NCBI GenBank assembly: GCA_009602725.1
Contig: WELB01000093.1
Span: 175,751 to 187,501, forward strand
Direction of reading: 5' to 3'
DNA from: Spirogloea muscicola
Taxonomy: Eukaryota > Streptophyta > Zygnematophyceae > Spirogloeales > Spirogloeaceae
Length of the DNA stretch: 11,751 nt
Below are positions 1-9,374 of the stretch, piece after piece (the first letter of the stretch is position 1; every line of letters begins with the position of its first letter). A program made the position numbers and the translations under genes. The notes beneath the pieces are model-generated. The model was not told the DNA's origin. It saw nothing but the letters and a program-made list of their open reading frames with translations, and did not search any database.

Positions 1-43
1 GGCCGCGGCGGCGGTCGCGGCGGCTGCTCCGGCGCGCCGGGAG

Positions 44-56
44 GCGGCCATGGCGC
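44..56 (+). promoter_or_regulatory. Translation start context of NUP155
   Basis: The ATG at 50 is preceded by gcggcc and followed by GC, a near-ideal eukaryotic start context for a GC-rich alga. Only 49 bases of GC-rich sequence precede it, so no promoter element can be judged. The same frame has no stop between position 2 and the ATG, so an upstream start outside the window is not excluded. Confidence 0.5.
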
Positions 57-3000
57 TGGTGATGAGGACGCCGCCATCGGCTGCACGAGCCGGCGGCGGC
101 GGCCTGCCGGCGAGCCCCTGGGGCGATCAGGTGAGAGAGCGCGCCGCCATGGCGCGTTCCTTGAGGCACAAAGTGAGCTGTGGGAAGGCCGCGCGGCGCC
201 AAGCTGAGGGCGGAGCCCGGCCTGCCTCCGCAGGAGGGAGCGCGGGCGCAGCGCTGGAGCGAGCCCGGGGGCGTGCTGCGCGACGTGGAGGCCGCCGGAC
301 GCCTCCTCTCCGATGCCGCCGCCAAGTGAGGGGCCCGGGCCGACGCTGCGGCAAGCCTTCGGTGACGCCGAGTTAGCGGTCGTGTGGCAAGACGGCAGCC
401 ATGGCGCTCGACACAGCGCGGGCTGGACCAGTGCTGAGGCGCTGCCTTAGCGCCTGCGCCCTCGCTGGCTGCTGGCAGGGAGGACGAGGCCAGCGACCTG
501 GCCGACTCGCTCGACGCGGCGCGGCTCGTCAGCCAGCCCTACTCCACGCAGCGGCCCGAGGTGCGGCCCGAGGCGCCAGCACTTATGTGCGCCTGGGAGC
601 TGTTGCTGCCCGTCGCTCGCCTGGGCGTGCTGTATGCATGAGCCGCCAGGCACTGACGTTGGCGCGCGTGGCGACGGCGCACTCTGAAGCAGTGGCCGCC
701 GCTGGTGGAGGTGTGCGAGCGCCTGGACCTGCCGCCGGCACTCATAGAGGCCTACAGCCAGTCCGGTGGCGATGGGGCAGCACTGTGTGGCCTCTTCCCA
801 GAGATCCGGCGGGCTTGGGCCACCGTCGACAACCGCCTCTTCCTCTGGCGCTTTGATAAGTGGTGGGTCCATTGCGCTGCCACCTGGCGCTTGCCATCTC
901 ATGAGCTTGTCATCCTGATCCATGTTAGGCTGAGGGTTTGGTTCGATATATGAGGGTCAGAGCTTGGGGTTATGGTTGCTATGTGCACTTTGGGACCTTG
1001 TGCCAAGCGAAGCTCAAGCCTTTCTTAAGCTTCAGTACGCTTTAGGTACATTGGCTCAGACTCTACGCTCGTACTCCAAAGGATACTGCACATTTATTGC
1101 CTGCAAGCTCCTCTGCATGTTGCCAAACTTCTAAATATAGTCCTTCTGCCTAGCAAAACCAGAGCTGCTGTGTGCCACTGACTCTGGACATTCTACGGGG
1201 GAGCCGTGCAGGGACGGCTCGTTCATGGAGTACAGCGGCGAGGATCAGGCTATCTGCGCAGTTGGCCTCGCTTGCCCGAAGCGGGAGGTGTTCATTGAGG
1301 CAATCGAGCACCTGCTTGTGCTCGCCACGCCGGTCGAGGTGAGGCCGCCCTGCCTGCTTGCCCTGGCTCTGGCGTCTTCGCCGGTTTCAGGACCCGTAAG
1401 ATTGCCCACGACATGCGCAGCGAGGCCGATGTGGCGTGGTGGCAGGTGGTGCTGCTGGGCGTGTGCTGCAGCGGCTCCAGCGACGGCTTTGAGGACCTGG
1501 CAGTGCAGCCGCTGCCTGAGTACGCCGTGGCATCGGACGGCGTCGCCATGGCGTGCATCGCTGCCACGGCAAGCGGCCAGATCTTCCTTGGCGGTCGTGA
1601 CGGCCACCTGTACGAGCTCCTGTACTCGAGCGGCACCGTGTGGCATCGTCGTTGCCAGCTCGTCTGCCGAACGTCCAGCTTCGGTAGCCTGCTCTCCAGG
1701 TCCGCAAGCTCTCCACCGCTATCACCTCTTTGTAGACAGCTGAGGTTTTGTCGTACTCCATCATCAAGTGTAATCATCTGAGATTTAGGTGCCTCCTTCA
1801 TCATGCGCAGGTGGGTGGTGCCCTCAGCTTTGCAATTCGGCACGGCGGATGCCATAGTAGAACTTGCGCTGGACGAGGAGCGCAGCCTGCTGCATGCGCG
1901 CACGCTGGCGTCCAAGGTCATGGTCTTTGACCTGGGGACCAGCGCCTCAGTGGCGGCACCCCGCAAGGTCGCCGAGGAGGGCCGGGCAATGGCAGCCGCA
2001 TCGCGTGCCAGCGGGGGCGGCGCGGCTGCCAAGGGCCCGCCGCTGGTGCACATGGACGTCGTGGCGCCCGCTGAGTCCCGCAGCTTGCACCTTGTCGCTG
2101 TGGCCGCCGATGGCCGTCGCGTGTACCTCACGACGGCGGGCTCGGGCAGCAGCCAGGGCCAGGGCCAAGGTGGTGGCAGCACCGGCACGCGACAGTGGAC
2201 ATGCCGCGTCGTAGCCACGCGTGGCCCCCCGCCAGCACCTTCAGCGTTGCCGGGTGGGCGGCCGGAGGCCCGGCAGGATCCTGCGGCAGCAGCGCAGGGC
2301 TCGACCGTGGATGCGGCGCTGAGCTCTGGCAACCTCCTGCTGCTAGGAGCAGGCGACGAGCAGCTGCTGGTCGCCGCCAGGGACTGGACTCGGCCGCCAG
2401 CAGCGATGCCGGACGGCGGAGGCGGCGGGCCTCCACCGTCTGCCGCCAGGGTGCTGCGGGAAGTCGTGAGCACGGTGGATGTCGGCGGGCGTGCTCTGGC
2501 GTTGGCGGAGGCGCTGCCACCACCAGGGCCGGCACTGGCGCTCGACCCGGCGGCGCCGCCACCCGGCAGCCCCGCCGAGGCCACCGCGCGGACGCGGCGG
2601 CTGTTGTCCTGGCCACCGCTGGCGACACAGCACGCAATGCCTCGGCGGCGCTTCGTGGTGCTAAGCACGACCGGCGTGTATCACCTTGCGGTCAACCGCC
2701 CTGTGGACGTGCTCAGGCGGCTCCTCGAGGACCCCACTGTTTCCTGGTGAGGCCATCCTTGCTAATGTAAGCCATATCGCTGTTTACGAATCCAGTACTT
2801 TGTTATGCATGTGATGTGGGCGTCCACTTGTCCTTGTAGTTGTCAAGCTTAGCACTGCCACATTGTTCATGTGAAGGAGGGTGGCATGGTCAGAGCTTGC
2901 TGATAATCGCAGTCCAATGGCCGCGGTGTGCTATGGGCGGGGGTGGCCAGGGCGTCGGTGGACGGCTTTTTCCAACAGTTTGGTCGTGGCGAAGCGGCTG

Positions 3001-6000
3001 CGATGTGCCTCCTGCTATCTGCACGGCTGGTCAGTGGGGCGGGCAGCGGATCTGACGACCTGCCGCTGCCCATGGCGGTTGCGGAGCGTGCTGCGGCGCT
3101 GTTTGACGACCGGCGTCTTGTCGGAGAGGCCCGCATGGAACGCGCTAGTGGCCAAAGCGGCTCTGGTGGCGGCGGGGCCGGCAACAGCGGCTTCGACATG
3201 GGCCGGCTCGTGCAGGACGCGGAGCCCATCTTTGGCAGCGCGCACGAAGGCCTCTGCCTCTGCGCCGCGCGCATCCTGCGGCCACTCTGGGAGCTGCCGA
3301 TTGTCACAACAGCAGAGGGGCCGCCCACCTCCGCTGCTGCAGGAGAGGCAGCTCCACCACCGCCACCGCCTGCCGTGCTGGGCTGCAGGATGTCAGTCGA
3401 TGCCATGGCTGCAGTGCAAGCCAAGGTGCGGCCGCTCGAGCACTTCCTGCGGGCACGCCGCGACCAGCAGCGCAGTCGCCTCCGCCACCTGCTGCTGCCA
3501 CAGGCAGCGCATAACGAGGACGGAGGTCTCTGGGGCAGCCCAAGCACGCCGCAGCAGCAGGGCGCTCCTGGCAGCGGCGCGCTCCCCAAGCGCCAGCGGC
3601 TCGAGTTCAGCCAGGCAGACCTGGGCGCCATGGAGGTGACGTGCTGGCCCTATTGCCTCTGCTGGTAACTTATAAGTCTCAAGCCAGAAGCTGAGTGACT
3701 TTGACTTCAACTTGACGTGCATCCAAATTCGAGACACCCGCTTCTGCTGGAGCTGACTCCGCCCTTGCGGGGTCATGTTGACACCTTGCTCCAGCGTCGC
3801 CGCTGCCCTGCAGCGGGCCCGCTAATCGTTGCGTGATGCCGGCAGGCGGTCAGCTGCATGATCTCCGTTCCTGCTTGTCAGCCAGCGCTGCCACTTGCCA
3901 CTGCCAGTGCTCTGTGCTTCCGTGGGCCTGACATAGCTGCGTGCTCAGGCGCGCAGCATGGACTGCGTGCGGCGGCTGCTGCGGCGAGCTGGCGAAGCGC
4001 TGCAGCTGCTGGCTCTGCTGAGCCAGCACCACCTGGCCCGCCTGGCGGCGCAGCTGGACGCCCAGGACCGCCGCCAGCTGGCTGCTCTTTCCTTCCGCCA
4101 GCTCGTGTGCAGCCCGGAGGGGGACGCTGTGGCCAGCAAGCTGATTGCTGCGCTCATGCAGGTGCAGCTCCGACTTGCCCGCCGTGCACAGCTGTGAATA
4201 CGTATGTATAGCTGCTTGAGATTTGGAAGATGGACATCCTGTCAACTCTTAGCTAGTATGAAGTGGACCTGAGTGGGCAATATTTGCACTGCCCACTTGT
4301 GATGCAAATGCTCGCCGTCGTCAAGGGAAGGCCTAAGAGGTTTCTGCATTGCCGCCGCTGTTGTCATTGGGCTTGTTGCAGTACTATGTCGGTGAAGGTG
4401 AGGGCCTGGAGGAGATGATCGAGCAGCTGCGGGAGGGGTGCCCCTCGTACTTCAACGACGCCGACCGCACCTTCTTCCGCGCCACCGAGCTGCTCCAGCG
4501 CGCATCCACGGCAGCAGCCGCCGATCCGGCCGAGGCACGCCAACTGGCTGGACAGGCCCTGCGGCTGCTGGAGAGCGTCCCCGAGTCTGCCGACCTCCTC
4601 TCGCTCTGCCCACGCTTTGAGGACCTCAGGTCTGGCGTAATCTCGTTGCTGCAATTTGGCGAGGTACTAAAGTCAAGGTCCTGAGGCATCCCTGCACGAG
4701 GCTTAGGCCATGGCTGCATCATCTTCTCGCTGCGCAGATACTACCAGGCGATTGTCTCGCTCCCGCTGCGGAAAGCACGGGCAGTGGACCCCTCAGATGA
4801 TGCGCTCAACCCGCACGTGGAGGAGAGCCTCCGTGAGGCTGCCACCAGCGCCCGGCTCCAGTGTTACGACGTCGTCATCAGCACGCTGCGGCGACTCCGG
4901 GGCCGTGCCCCTGCCTCTGGCCCGCCGTCAACATCTGGTCGGCCTCAGTTTCTTTCCAGGTGACATGCCAGCAACTACAAGTTGGACTTTGTGCATCTTC
5001 TGGAAGCCCTGCGTTAAAATCTCAGTGCCAGTCTGCGCTCTCCTAGTCTTGCGTCTAGCTCATCCAATTTCCTCGACTGCCAAGCGGCAGGTCACAAGAG
5101 GGAGTGCCGGCGCCGCTTAGTGAGGAGGCGCGCCTTGCTGCAGCCCGCCAGATTGTGACGCAGGGTGCCGCGTGGATGGACTCCCTGTGGCGGCGCCACC
5201 TGTACACAGCAATGGTCGAGGACCTGGGCATGGAAGCTGAGCTGCTGGAACTGTCGCCATCCCCTCCGGACCTGGAGCAGTTCCTGCGGTCTGCCGGCAG
5301 CTACGGGGCTGCAATCTCCTCCCCACCTTCTCAGGTCTCACCTGTGCTTGAGCGAGCATACAATTTGACATTAACATGTGGAGGCCTGGCAATTGCTGAT
5401 GAAAGCATCCCTGTCTTCCGATCTGGTCTCCTCTGAGAGCACAATCATGCATGTGCATGGTTTCTCTTCACTTGTCAAGCACGCAAAGGTGGCAGACTGC
5501 TGGATCTGGTGCAGTTGCGATGCCTTTGATGGGTCGTCGCTGCTCCAGTTCTGTTCATTGTGTGAATGCTGTTGTCGACATACTAAAGATGAGGGCGTCG
5601 TTTGTGACATGCTATGCCCGCTTGCTGAGTAGGAGGCGACCAAATACCTCGAGCTGCTGTCACAATATTATGCAGCGAAGCGCCAACACACTCACGCAGC
5701 ACATGTGCTTCTGCGGCTGGCGGAACGACGGCAGCCCCTGAGTGCGAAGATCTCTCTGGATCAGAGGCAAGTCGACTCACCTCCACAATGTCAAGAAAGC
5801 ATCAATACAGCACTCGCTACTTTTCAGTCATGCCACAACGTATCGTGACCTTTCTGGCCGTCAGTCCTTTGGAGGAGGCCACTCTCTGCAGGCAACAGGC
5901 CAGATTTACAGAGCTCTCTTAGGGTTAATTAAAGAGCTGTGTCTCTGTGCTTTGCGCCATGCCAGGTACAACTATTTGAGCAAAGCCGTGCTTCAAGCAA

Positions 6001-7958
6001 AGAGCCAGCAGCGTGGGCTTGGAGTAGGCGGAGCGGCGGGGGCCATGGATGCATCCTCTCTGCTGGAGTTGCTGGAGGACAAGCTTGCCGTGCTGCAGTT
6101 TCAGATTCACATCCGAGATGATCTAGCTAGGCAAGGACTTGCTATGACTGGATTGCTTTATGACTGGAAAGCTTCGTTTGGCTAAAGGTTGTGAAAGCAT
6201 CAAGACAGCAAAGTGATGCTCTGCCACATATCAGCGTTCAAGTTCAGAGCAAGTTAAGACCAATGAAATTCTTGGACTATGATGTGCTCTGCATTTCTAT
6301 TGAAGGTGTGCAGAACCAAGTGCAGCACTTAGCACCTTACTCTTGCTCTGTCTGCACTGCGCCGTGCTACCAGGAGACTGGATGCAAGTCGCATGGAGGG
6401 GGAAGAGGGTGCAGAGCTAGATGCTGCCGTCCAGGAGCTTTCGGAGGAGGTGAAAAGCGTCACGCAGCTCTACAACGACTATGCTGTGCCGTTTGAACGC
6501 TGGGAGGTCAGCCCCGAGTCCCACATTTCAGCCTTTTGATTGCAAGTGGTGTATTTCATAGTTGGCCTGCTGTATGCACCCTTGACTGGAGCGAATGACA
6601 GTGTTACTGCCGCTGTGCAAGGGGTACTAAAGGCCAGGGGAAGTCGTGTATATATCTCATTTGCTTGCTGACATTGAGAGCAACTCGGTCGCTGAATCGT
6701 GCACCTCTCTGTACCACCACCAGTGATGCTAGTTATTGCCTTGGAAACCAGGTCACTATTGACCCCACACCCCTCGGTTACAGGTGTGTTTGGAGATACT
6801 GGCGTTTTCCAGCTACAGCATGGAAGGGGTTGAGCCGGGCAACGAATTGGAAACAGGGCCTGTGGGGGATACGTGGCGCAAGCTCGTCGCTCAAGCACTG
6901 GACTCGGGTGGCTTAGTTGAGGCATGCCACCAAGTACGCTCTGTGGGGTCATCGCATTATCCAGGAGTGCCCCTTGGCCTACTTGCACTCCTTTTGGAAA
7001 TAGCGGCTCAGGTAACCAGTGCACTTTCGTGTTGCATCACTTTTGAAGGCAGTCCTCAAGACTTGGAAGCATTTCTGTGGTAGATACTGATGCCTTGCGG
7101 GCAAGCATTGGTCATCCCACATGGGTTCTAGCGCAAAGTACTCAGAGTGGCATGATCTTGCTGATGGTGATACGATGGCTCGTGCGCGTACTCATGCTGG
7201 CCCCATTAGACTTGGCAGGAGGATGCAGTGACTGGATCACAGCAGGACGAGGCTGTCCCCAACGGCAGCAGCGTGGCCTCCTGCCTGATCAGCGTGTGTC
7301 GGGGCGCTGCGGAGCCCGTCCACCTGGCCTATGACCGCCTGCTGGGGCAAGACTGGTCGCCAGCCATGCGGCTCAGGCTGCTGCATTCGGCCCTGGAGGT
7401 GCTCCAAGAGTGGAGCCTCAGCCTGCAGGCCCTGCCTGGACCTGGAGGCGTTGATAGTCTGACCTTGCTGAACGTCGTCCAACCTGCCAAAGCTGCCTCT
7501 TTTGGCGAATACAATGGCCAAGCGCGGGGCCTGCGGGGCGTCATCAGTGGAGCTTGCAACCGGTGAGCTCGCGTGACATCTTGTATATTGCCTGACTACT
7601 GCAAAGATCTGCCTACTCCATCTGACCAGGAACATTTGGTCTTCGAGGTGCTTTGACAGGTGGCCAGCTCTGCTATCTGCTTTGCTATCTGCTCTGCTAA
7701 GTGCATCAGCTTTCTCCTCTTCCTGCAACATAGACTTGCATTGCACTGCAATCAAAGTGTACACAAGGGCAGACTAGAACACAACCTGTGAGTTATTTTC
7801 ACTTGTTGAGCTGTTCAAGGGTTCTCCTTACATGAATTAGCAGGTACTTGGTGGAGATCATGCGGCTGGACATTTCCCAGATCCAGAAGGACAGCCTTGC
7901 ACGTGCATTTCAAGGGCTAGAAGACGACCTGACAAAAGTCAGGCCGTCCTTCTTCTAG
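50..7958 (+). CDS. NUP155: Nucleoporin Nup155/Nup170 family, inner-ring scaffold of the nuclear pore (18 exons)
   Basis: Exons: 50-130, 234-325, 479-560, 693-862, 1212-1338, 1446-1699, 1811-2746, 2951-3635, 3949-4161, 4382-4629, 4738-4959, 5091-5334, 5633-5766, 5966-6130, 6374-6506, 6784-7011, 7219-7562, 7844-7958 (TAG stop). They sum to 4473 bases in one frame, 1490 residues, close to plant Nup155 length (about 1460). Family blocks seen in order include FPEIRRAWATVDNRLFLWRF, YSGEDQAICAVGL, EAIEHLLVLATPVE, GRDGHLYELLYSSG, NRPVDVLRRLLE, RGEAAAMCLLLSARL, AHEGLCLCAARI, LLSQHHLARL, EGCPSYFNDADRTFF, YLSKAVLQAK and VTQLYNDYAVPFERWE. Known role: with Nup93, Nup205/188 and Nup35 it forms the pore inner ring at the nuclear envelope. 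The ATG at 50 has a strong context (gcggccATGgcg). The frame stays open to the window edge upstream, so a longer N-terminus is possible. The first 27 residues match nothing I recognise. Most junctions were fixed by phase plus homology; exon 1 is the least certain. All homology is from memory, not a search. Confidence 0.93.
479..2746 (+). other. NUP155: Nup155 N-terminal beta-propeller region (Nucleoporin_N), exons 3-7
   Basis: This covers roughly residues 58-580. Exon 3 encodes the acidic lead-in and PYSTQRPE, and exon 4 the FPEIRRAW and WRFDKW signature of the plant and animal family. Exons 5 and 6 carry the YSGED and GRDGHLYELLY blades. Exon 7 (936 bases, the longest) holds WVVPSALQFG, DGRRVYLTT, LREVVS, LATQHAMPRRRFVVLST and NRPVDVLRRLLE. 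Between these blocks exon 7 inserts low-complexity loops rich in Gly, Pro, Ala and Gln, for example near 2140-2180 and 2400-2580. Such loops sit at the same places in plant homologues but with different sequence. In known Nup155 structures this propeller contacts the pore membrane and NDC1; that role here is by family only. Confidence 0.85.
863..1211 (+). other. NUP155 intron 4 (GT-AG, 349 bases, the longest)
   Basis: The donor is tg|gtgggt and the acceptor gtgcag|gg. Splicing joins tg+g into the Trp of the conserved WRFDKWDG. The intron is clearly less GC-rich than its flanking exons and has T-rich tracts. I see no ORF, small RNA fold or mobile element in it. Confidence 0.85.
3636..3948 (+). 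other. NUP155 intron 8 (GT-AG, 313 bases)
   Basis: The donor is gag|gtgacg and the acceptor gtgctcag|gcg, both phase 0. A second AG lies 7 bases downstream (3954-3955) but would shift the frame. The chosen acceptor gives ARSMDCVRRLL, which lines up with the plant family. Nothing else is recognisable inside. Confidence 0.85.
5767..5965 (+). other. NUP155 intron 13, probable GC-AG intron
   Basis: The exon ends ...gatcagag and the intron begins gcaagt, a perfect GC-donor consensus (AG|GCAAGT) complementary to U1 snRNA. The acceptor is gccatgccag|g. The joined codon ag+g is Arg, giving LDQRYNYLSKAV, which matches the contiguous family block. The nearest GT (5771) is in phase 0 and does not fit the phase-2 acceptor. 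It would work only with another acceptor near 5936, which would add about ten non-family residues. Confidence 0.85.
6131..6373 (+). other. NUP155 intron 14, probable GC-AG intron
   Basis: The exon ends ...ctagctag and the intron begins gcaagg; the acceptor is gtgctaccag|gaga. The codon ag+g restores Arg, giving HIRDDLARRLDASRM in frame with the downstream VTQLYNDYAVPF block. The next GT (6175) is in phase 1 and incompatible with this acceptor. Reading through reaches a TAA at 6183. This is the second GC donor in a row in the gene. Confidence 0.8.
7668..7703 (+). repeat. Three imperfect 12-base tandem copies inside NUP155 intron 17
   Basis: The unit is ctctgctatctg. Copy two differs by one base and copy three by three near its end. 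It lies in the middle of the 281-base intron 17 (7563-7843). It is pyrimidine-rich, most likely replication slippage with no function seen. Confidence 0.6.
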
Positions 7959-8186
7959 GCTTTCCTTACACTCAGGGGCAGGTACTAGGGGTACAAGTAG
8001 TCTTCAGAAAGTGCCAAGCTGGCTCGCTTGGCAATTTGTACGCCAAGTCTATAGGCGTGGCCATTGCCTGTGTCTGGTCATCTGTATGCATCAGGTGAGC
8101 AAGCCTGGTTTTGCGTGCTTGTTGACCAGGCATGAAACATAAAGGAATAACTCAGTAGTAAGTGGTGCCCCTGCGCTGTGTGAGGT

Positions 8187-8221
8187 GGGTGGGGAGGGCT
8201 GGGGAGGGGGCATGAGGGGGG
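8187..8221 (+). promoter_or_regulatory. G-quadruplex-forming G-run cluster
   Basis: Six G-runs of 3 to 6 bases (8187-8189, 8191-8194, 8196-8198, 8201-8204, 8206-8210, 8216-8221) are separated by loops of 1 to 5 bases. That satisfies the standard four-run G4 rule with runs to spare. It lies 230 bases after the NUP155 stop on the sense strand, so it would be in the mRNA if the 3' UTR reaches that far. Confidence 0.7.
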
Positions 8222-8804
8222 CCGCCAGGCGCAGGCAGATTTCACGCCACTTTGTTACATGGTTGGCCTGAAGGGGTGACACGATGTACCCTCTTCATGG
8301 AACAGACTGATTAGCTCCAGTATGGTTGTGTCACAACTTGATTAATGCAGAGTGCTGAGAAGATGCGCTGAAGTCAGCAAAGCCTCTGGTTGTGTGCATG
8401 TCACTGTCCTGCACCTAATAATGCAGCAACATGGTAAAGAGAACGGAGCATTAAGAACCAAGAAAGTCCTGGAGCTGAAAGAGCCAGCGCAGTGTGTTGA
8501 CGGGAGAAGGAATCGCTGTCTCATGGTCTCCAGCTGTCATCTGGTGAAGCATGAGCCTCGTTCTTGAGCTCTTTAATCACCAGCTTTTGCTGCCTGTTCG
8601 ATTACTTGTACATTTGGATTGGACTTCCCTACAGTCTAAACAGCTCTCAAGCTCGCATGAAGCCATGAAGGGCAGTGATGGTGACAGACGCCTCAAGCTT
8701 GGGAGTAGTCCATGACAGATTGCAAAGGTATGCACCAATAAGTCCGACCATGCAGGACCCAGGGATAGGTGCTTTGTTGACTTTCTGGAAAGCAACCACC
8801 ACTG

Positions 8805-8809
8805 TTACA
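8805..8809 (-). terminator. Candidate polyadenylation signal TGTAA for the patatin-like gene
   Basis: TTACA on the + strand reads TGTAA on the - strand, the usual green-algal polyadenylation signal. It is the first such motif downstream of the patatin-like stop, about 565 bases away, a plausible 3' UTR length for algae. A second TTACA lies near 8255. A five-base motif is weak evidence alone. Confidence 0.35.
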
Positions 8810-9264
8810 CACTACCCTAGGTTGTTAGGACTATTGTACGATTACTGCTAGCAGCACCAGCAGTTACCAAGCGCAATGGAGTGTTTCCCACTGAAGATAT
8901 ACTAAAGAGGGGCCGTATCCTATCTTGCTCAGGGAGCTAACCACATTCGCCCTATCTATCAAGCAATAGAACAAGCATGGAGCTGCTTCCGTACCATCCA
9001 GTACAAGCTTTAAGGCTCATGAAAGGCGTGAAAAGACTTCTTGCAATTCCCAACTGGCAGCATGACAAGCTGTCTTCTGCAATCAGAGCAGGCAGCCATG
9101 GATGGCACAACCCCGTGCACTGGAACCAGAGCTGAGGCTTCATGGTGCAACAGGAAAGTTGCTACATTCAGCCTCATAAGACGAAATGTGTAGGAGTCCT
9201 TAAGGGACGCACCACAGATACAACACGAATCATGCAAACCGTCACTGTCATGCCATTGGCTGTG

Positions 9265-9290
9265 GAGGGGTCTACCTAAGGTAGGCCCTC
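9265..9290. repeat. Imperfect palindrome in the patatin-like 3' UTR
   Basis: The arms are gaggg / ccctc outside and ctacct / aggtag inside, with a one-base centre and a 2-versus-1-base bulge between the paired blocks. As RNA it could form a short stem-loop of about 9 base pairs. It lies 85 to 110 bases past the patatin-like stop. Confidence 0.55.
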
Positions 9291-9374
9291 AGTCGGTCAT
9301 GACTTAGTCTGATGGACGACGTACCGATCTGCAGTCACTGACGTGAAGATACAGGAAGAAGGAAAAAGACCGTC

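Larger units (their letters stand above)
2951..7958 (+). other. NUP155: Nup155 C-terminal alpha-solenoid region (Nucleoporin_C), exons 8-18
   Basis: This covers about residues 581-1490. It begins with VDGFFQQFGRGEAAAM and continues as Leu/Ala-rich helical repeats to the stop. Exon 8 has two disordered insertions: Gly/Ser-rich at about 3145-3190 and Pro-rich at about 3325-3370. A basic PKRQRL stretch near 3585 is conserved in plant homologues. Exons 9 to 12 carry the LLSQHH, GCPSYF, RFEDLR/YYQAIVSLPL and WRRHLYTAMVEDL blocks. Exons 13 to 18 carry the QYYAAKRQHTHAAHVLLRLA, YLSKAVLQAK, AVPFERWE and DRLLGQDW blocks. The protein ends KVRPSFF, where plant homologues also end in a short Pro/Phe tail. 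The solenoid binds Nup35 and Nup93 partners in characterised pores. Confidence 0.85.
7959..9374. other. Convergent intergenic region containing both 3' UTRs
   Basis: These 1416 bases separate the NUP155 stop (7956-7958, + strand) from the patatin-like stop (9375-9377, - strand). Base composition is nearer balanced than in the exons. Short open frames exist on both strands (the longest about 75 codons) but none shows a family motif or GC-rich codon use like the two real genes. I see no tRNA, no ncRNA family and no transposon ends. The extent of each 3' UTR cannot be set from sequence alone. A G-quadruplex motif, a palindrome and one TGTAA signal inside are listed separately. Confidence 0.8.

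Noticed and set aside
1292-2668. Long 458-codon open frame on the - strand antisense to NUP155 exons 6 and 7
   Set aside because: It runs through introns 5 and 6 of the opposite gene, has no recognisable domain and has a composition of Ser/Ala/Arg runs. Such shadow frames arise easily opposite GC-rich coding exons.
2195-2770. 191-codon + strand frame overlapping exon 7 in another frame
   Set aside because: It reads as Ala/Arg/Gly-rich noise, while the frame of exon 7 carries the conserved Nup155 blocks.
2867-3639. Open frames of about 250 codons on both strands over exon 8
   Set aside because: Both are shadows of exon 8. The 2951-3635 frame alone shows family motifs (AHEGLCLC, KRQRL).
6479-7024. 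181-codon - strand frame opposite NUP155 exons 15 and 16
   Set aside because: It crosses intron 15 and antisense coding sequence and has no motif or plausible partner exons.
7928-7943. Perfect CCTGAC-AAAA-GTCAGG hairpin just before the NUP155 stop, resembling a bacterial terminator stem
   Set aside because: It lies inside the coding sequence of the last exon of a eukaryotic gene and lacks a following T-run; probably chance.
8091-9237. Several 60-75 codon frames in the convergent intergenic region
   Set aside because: They lack GC-rich codon use, homology I recognise, or consistent splice partners; they are expected by chance in 1.4 kb.
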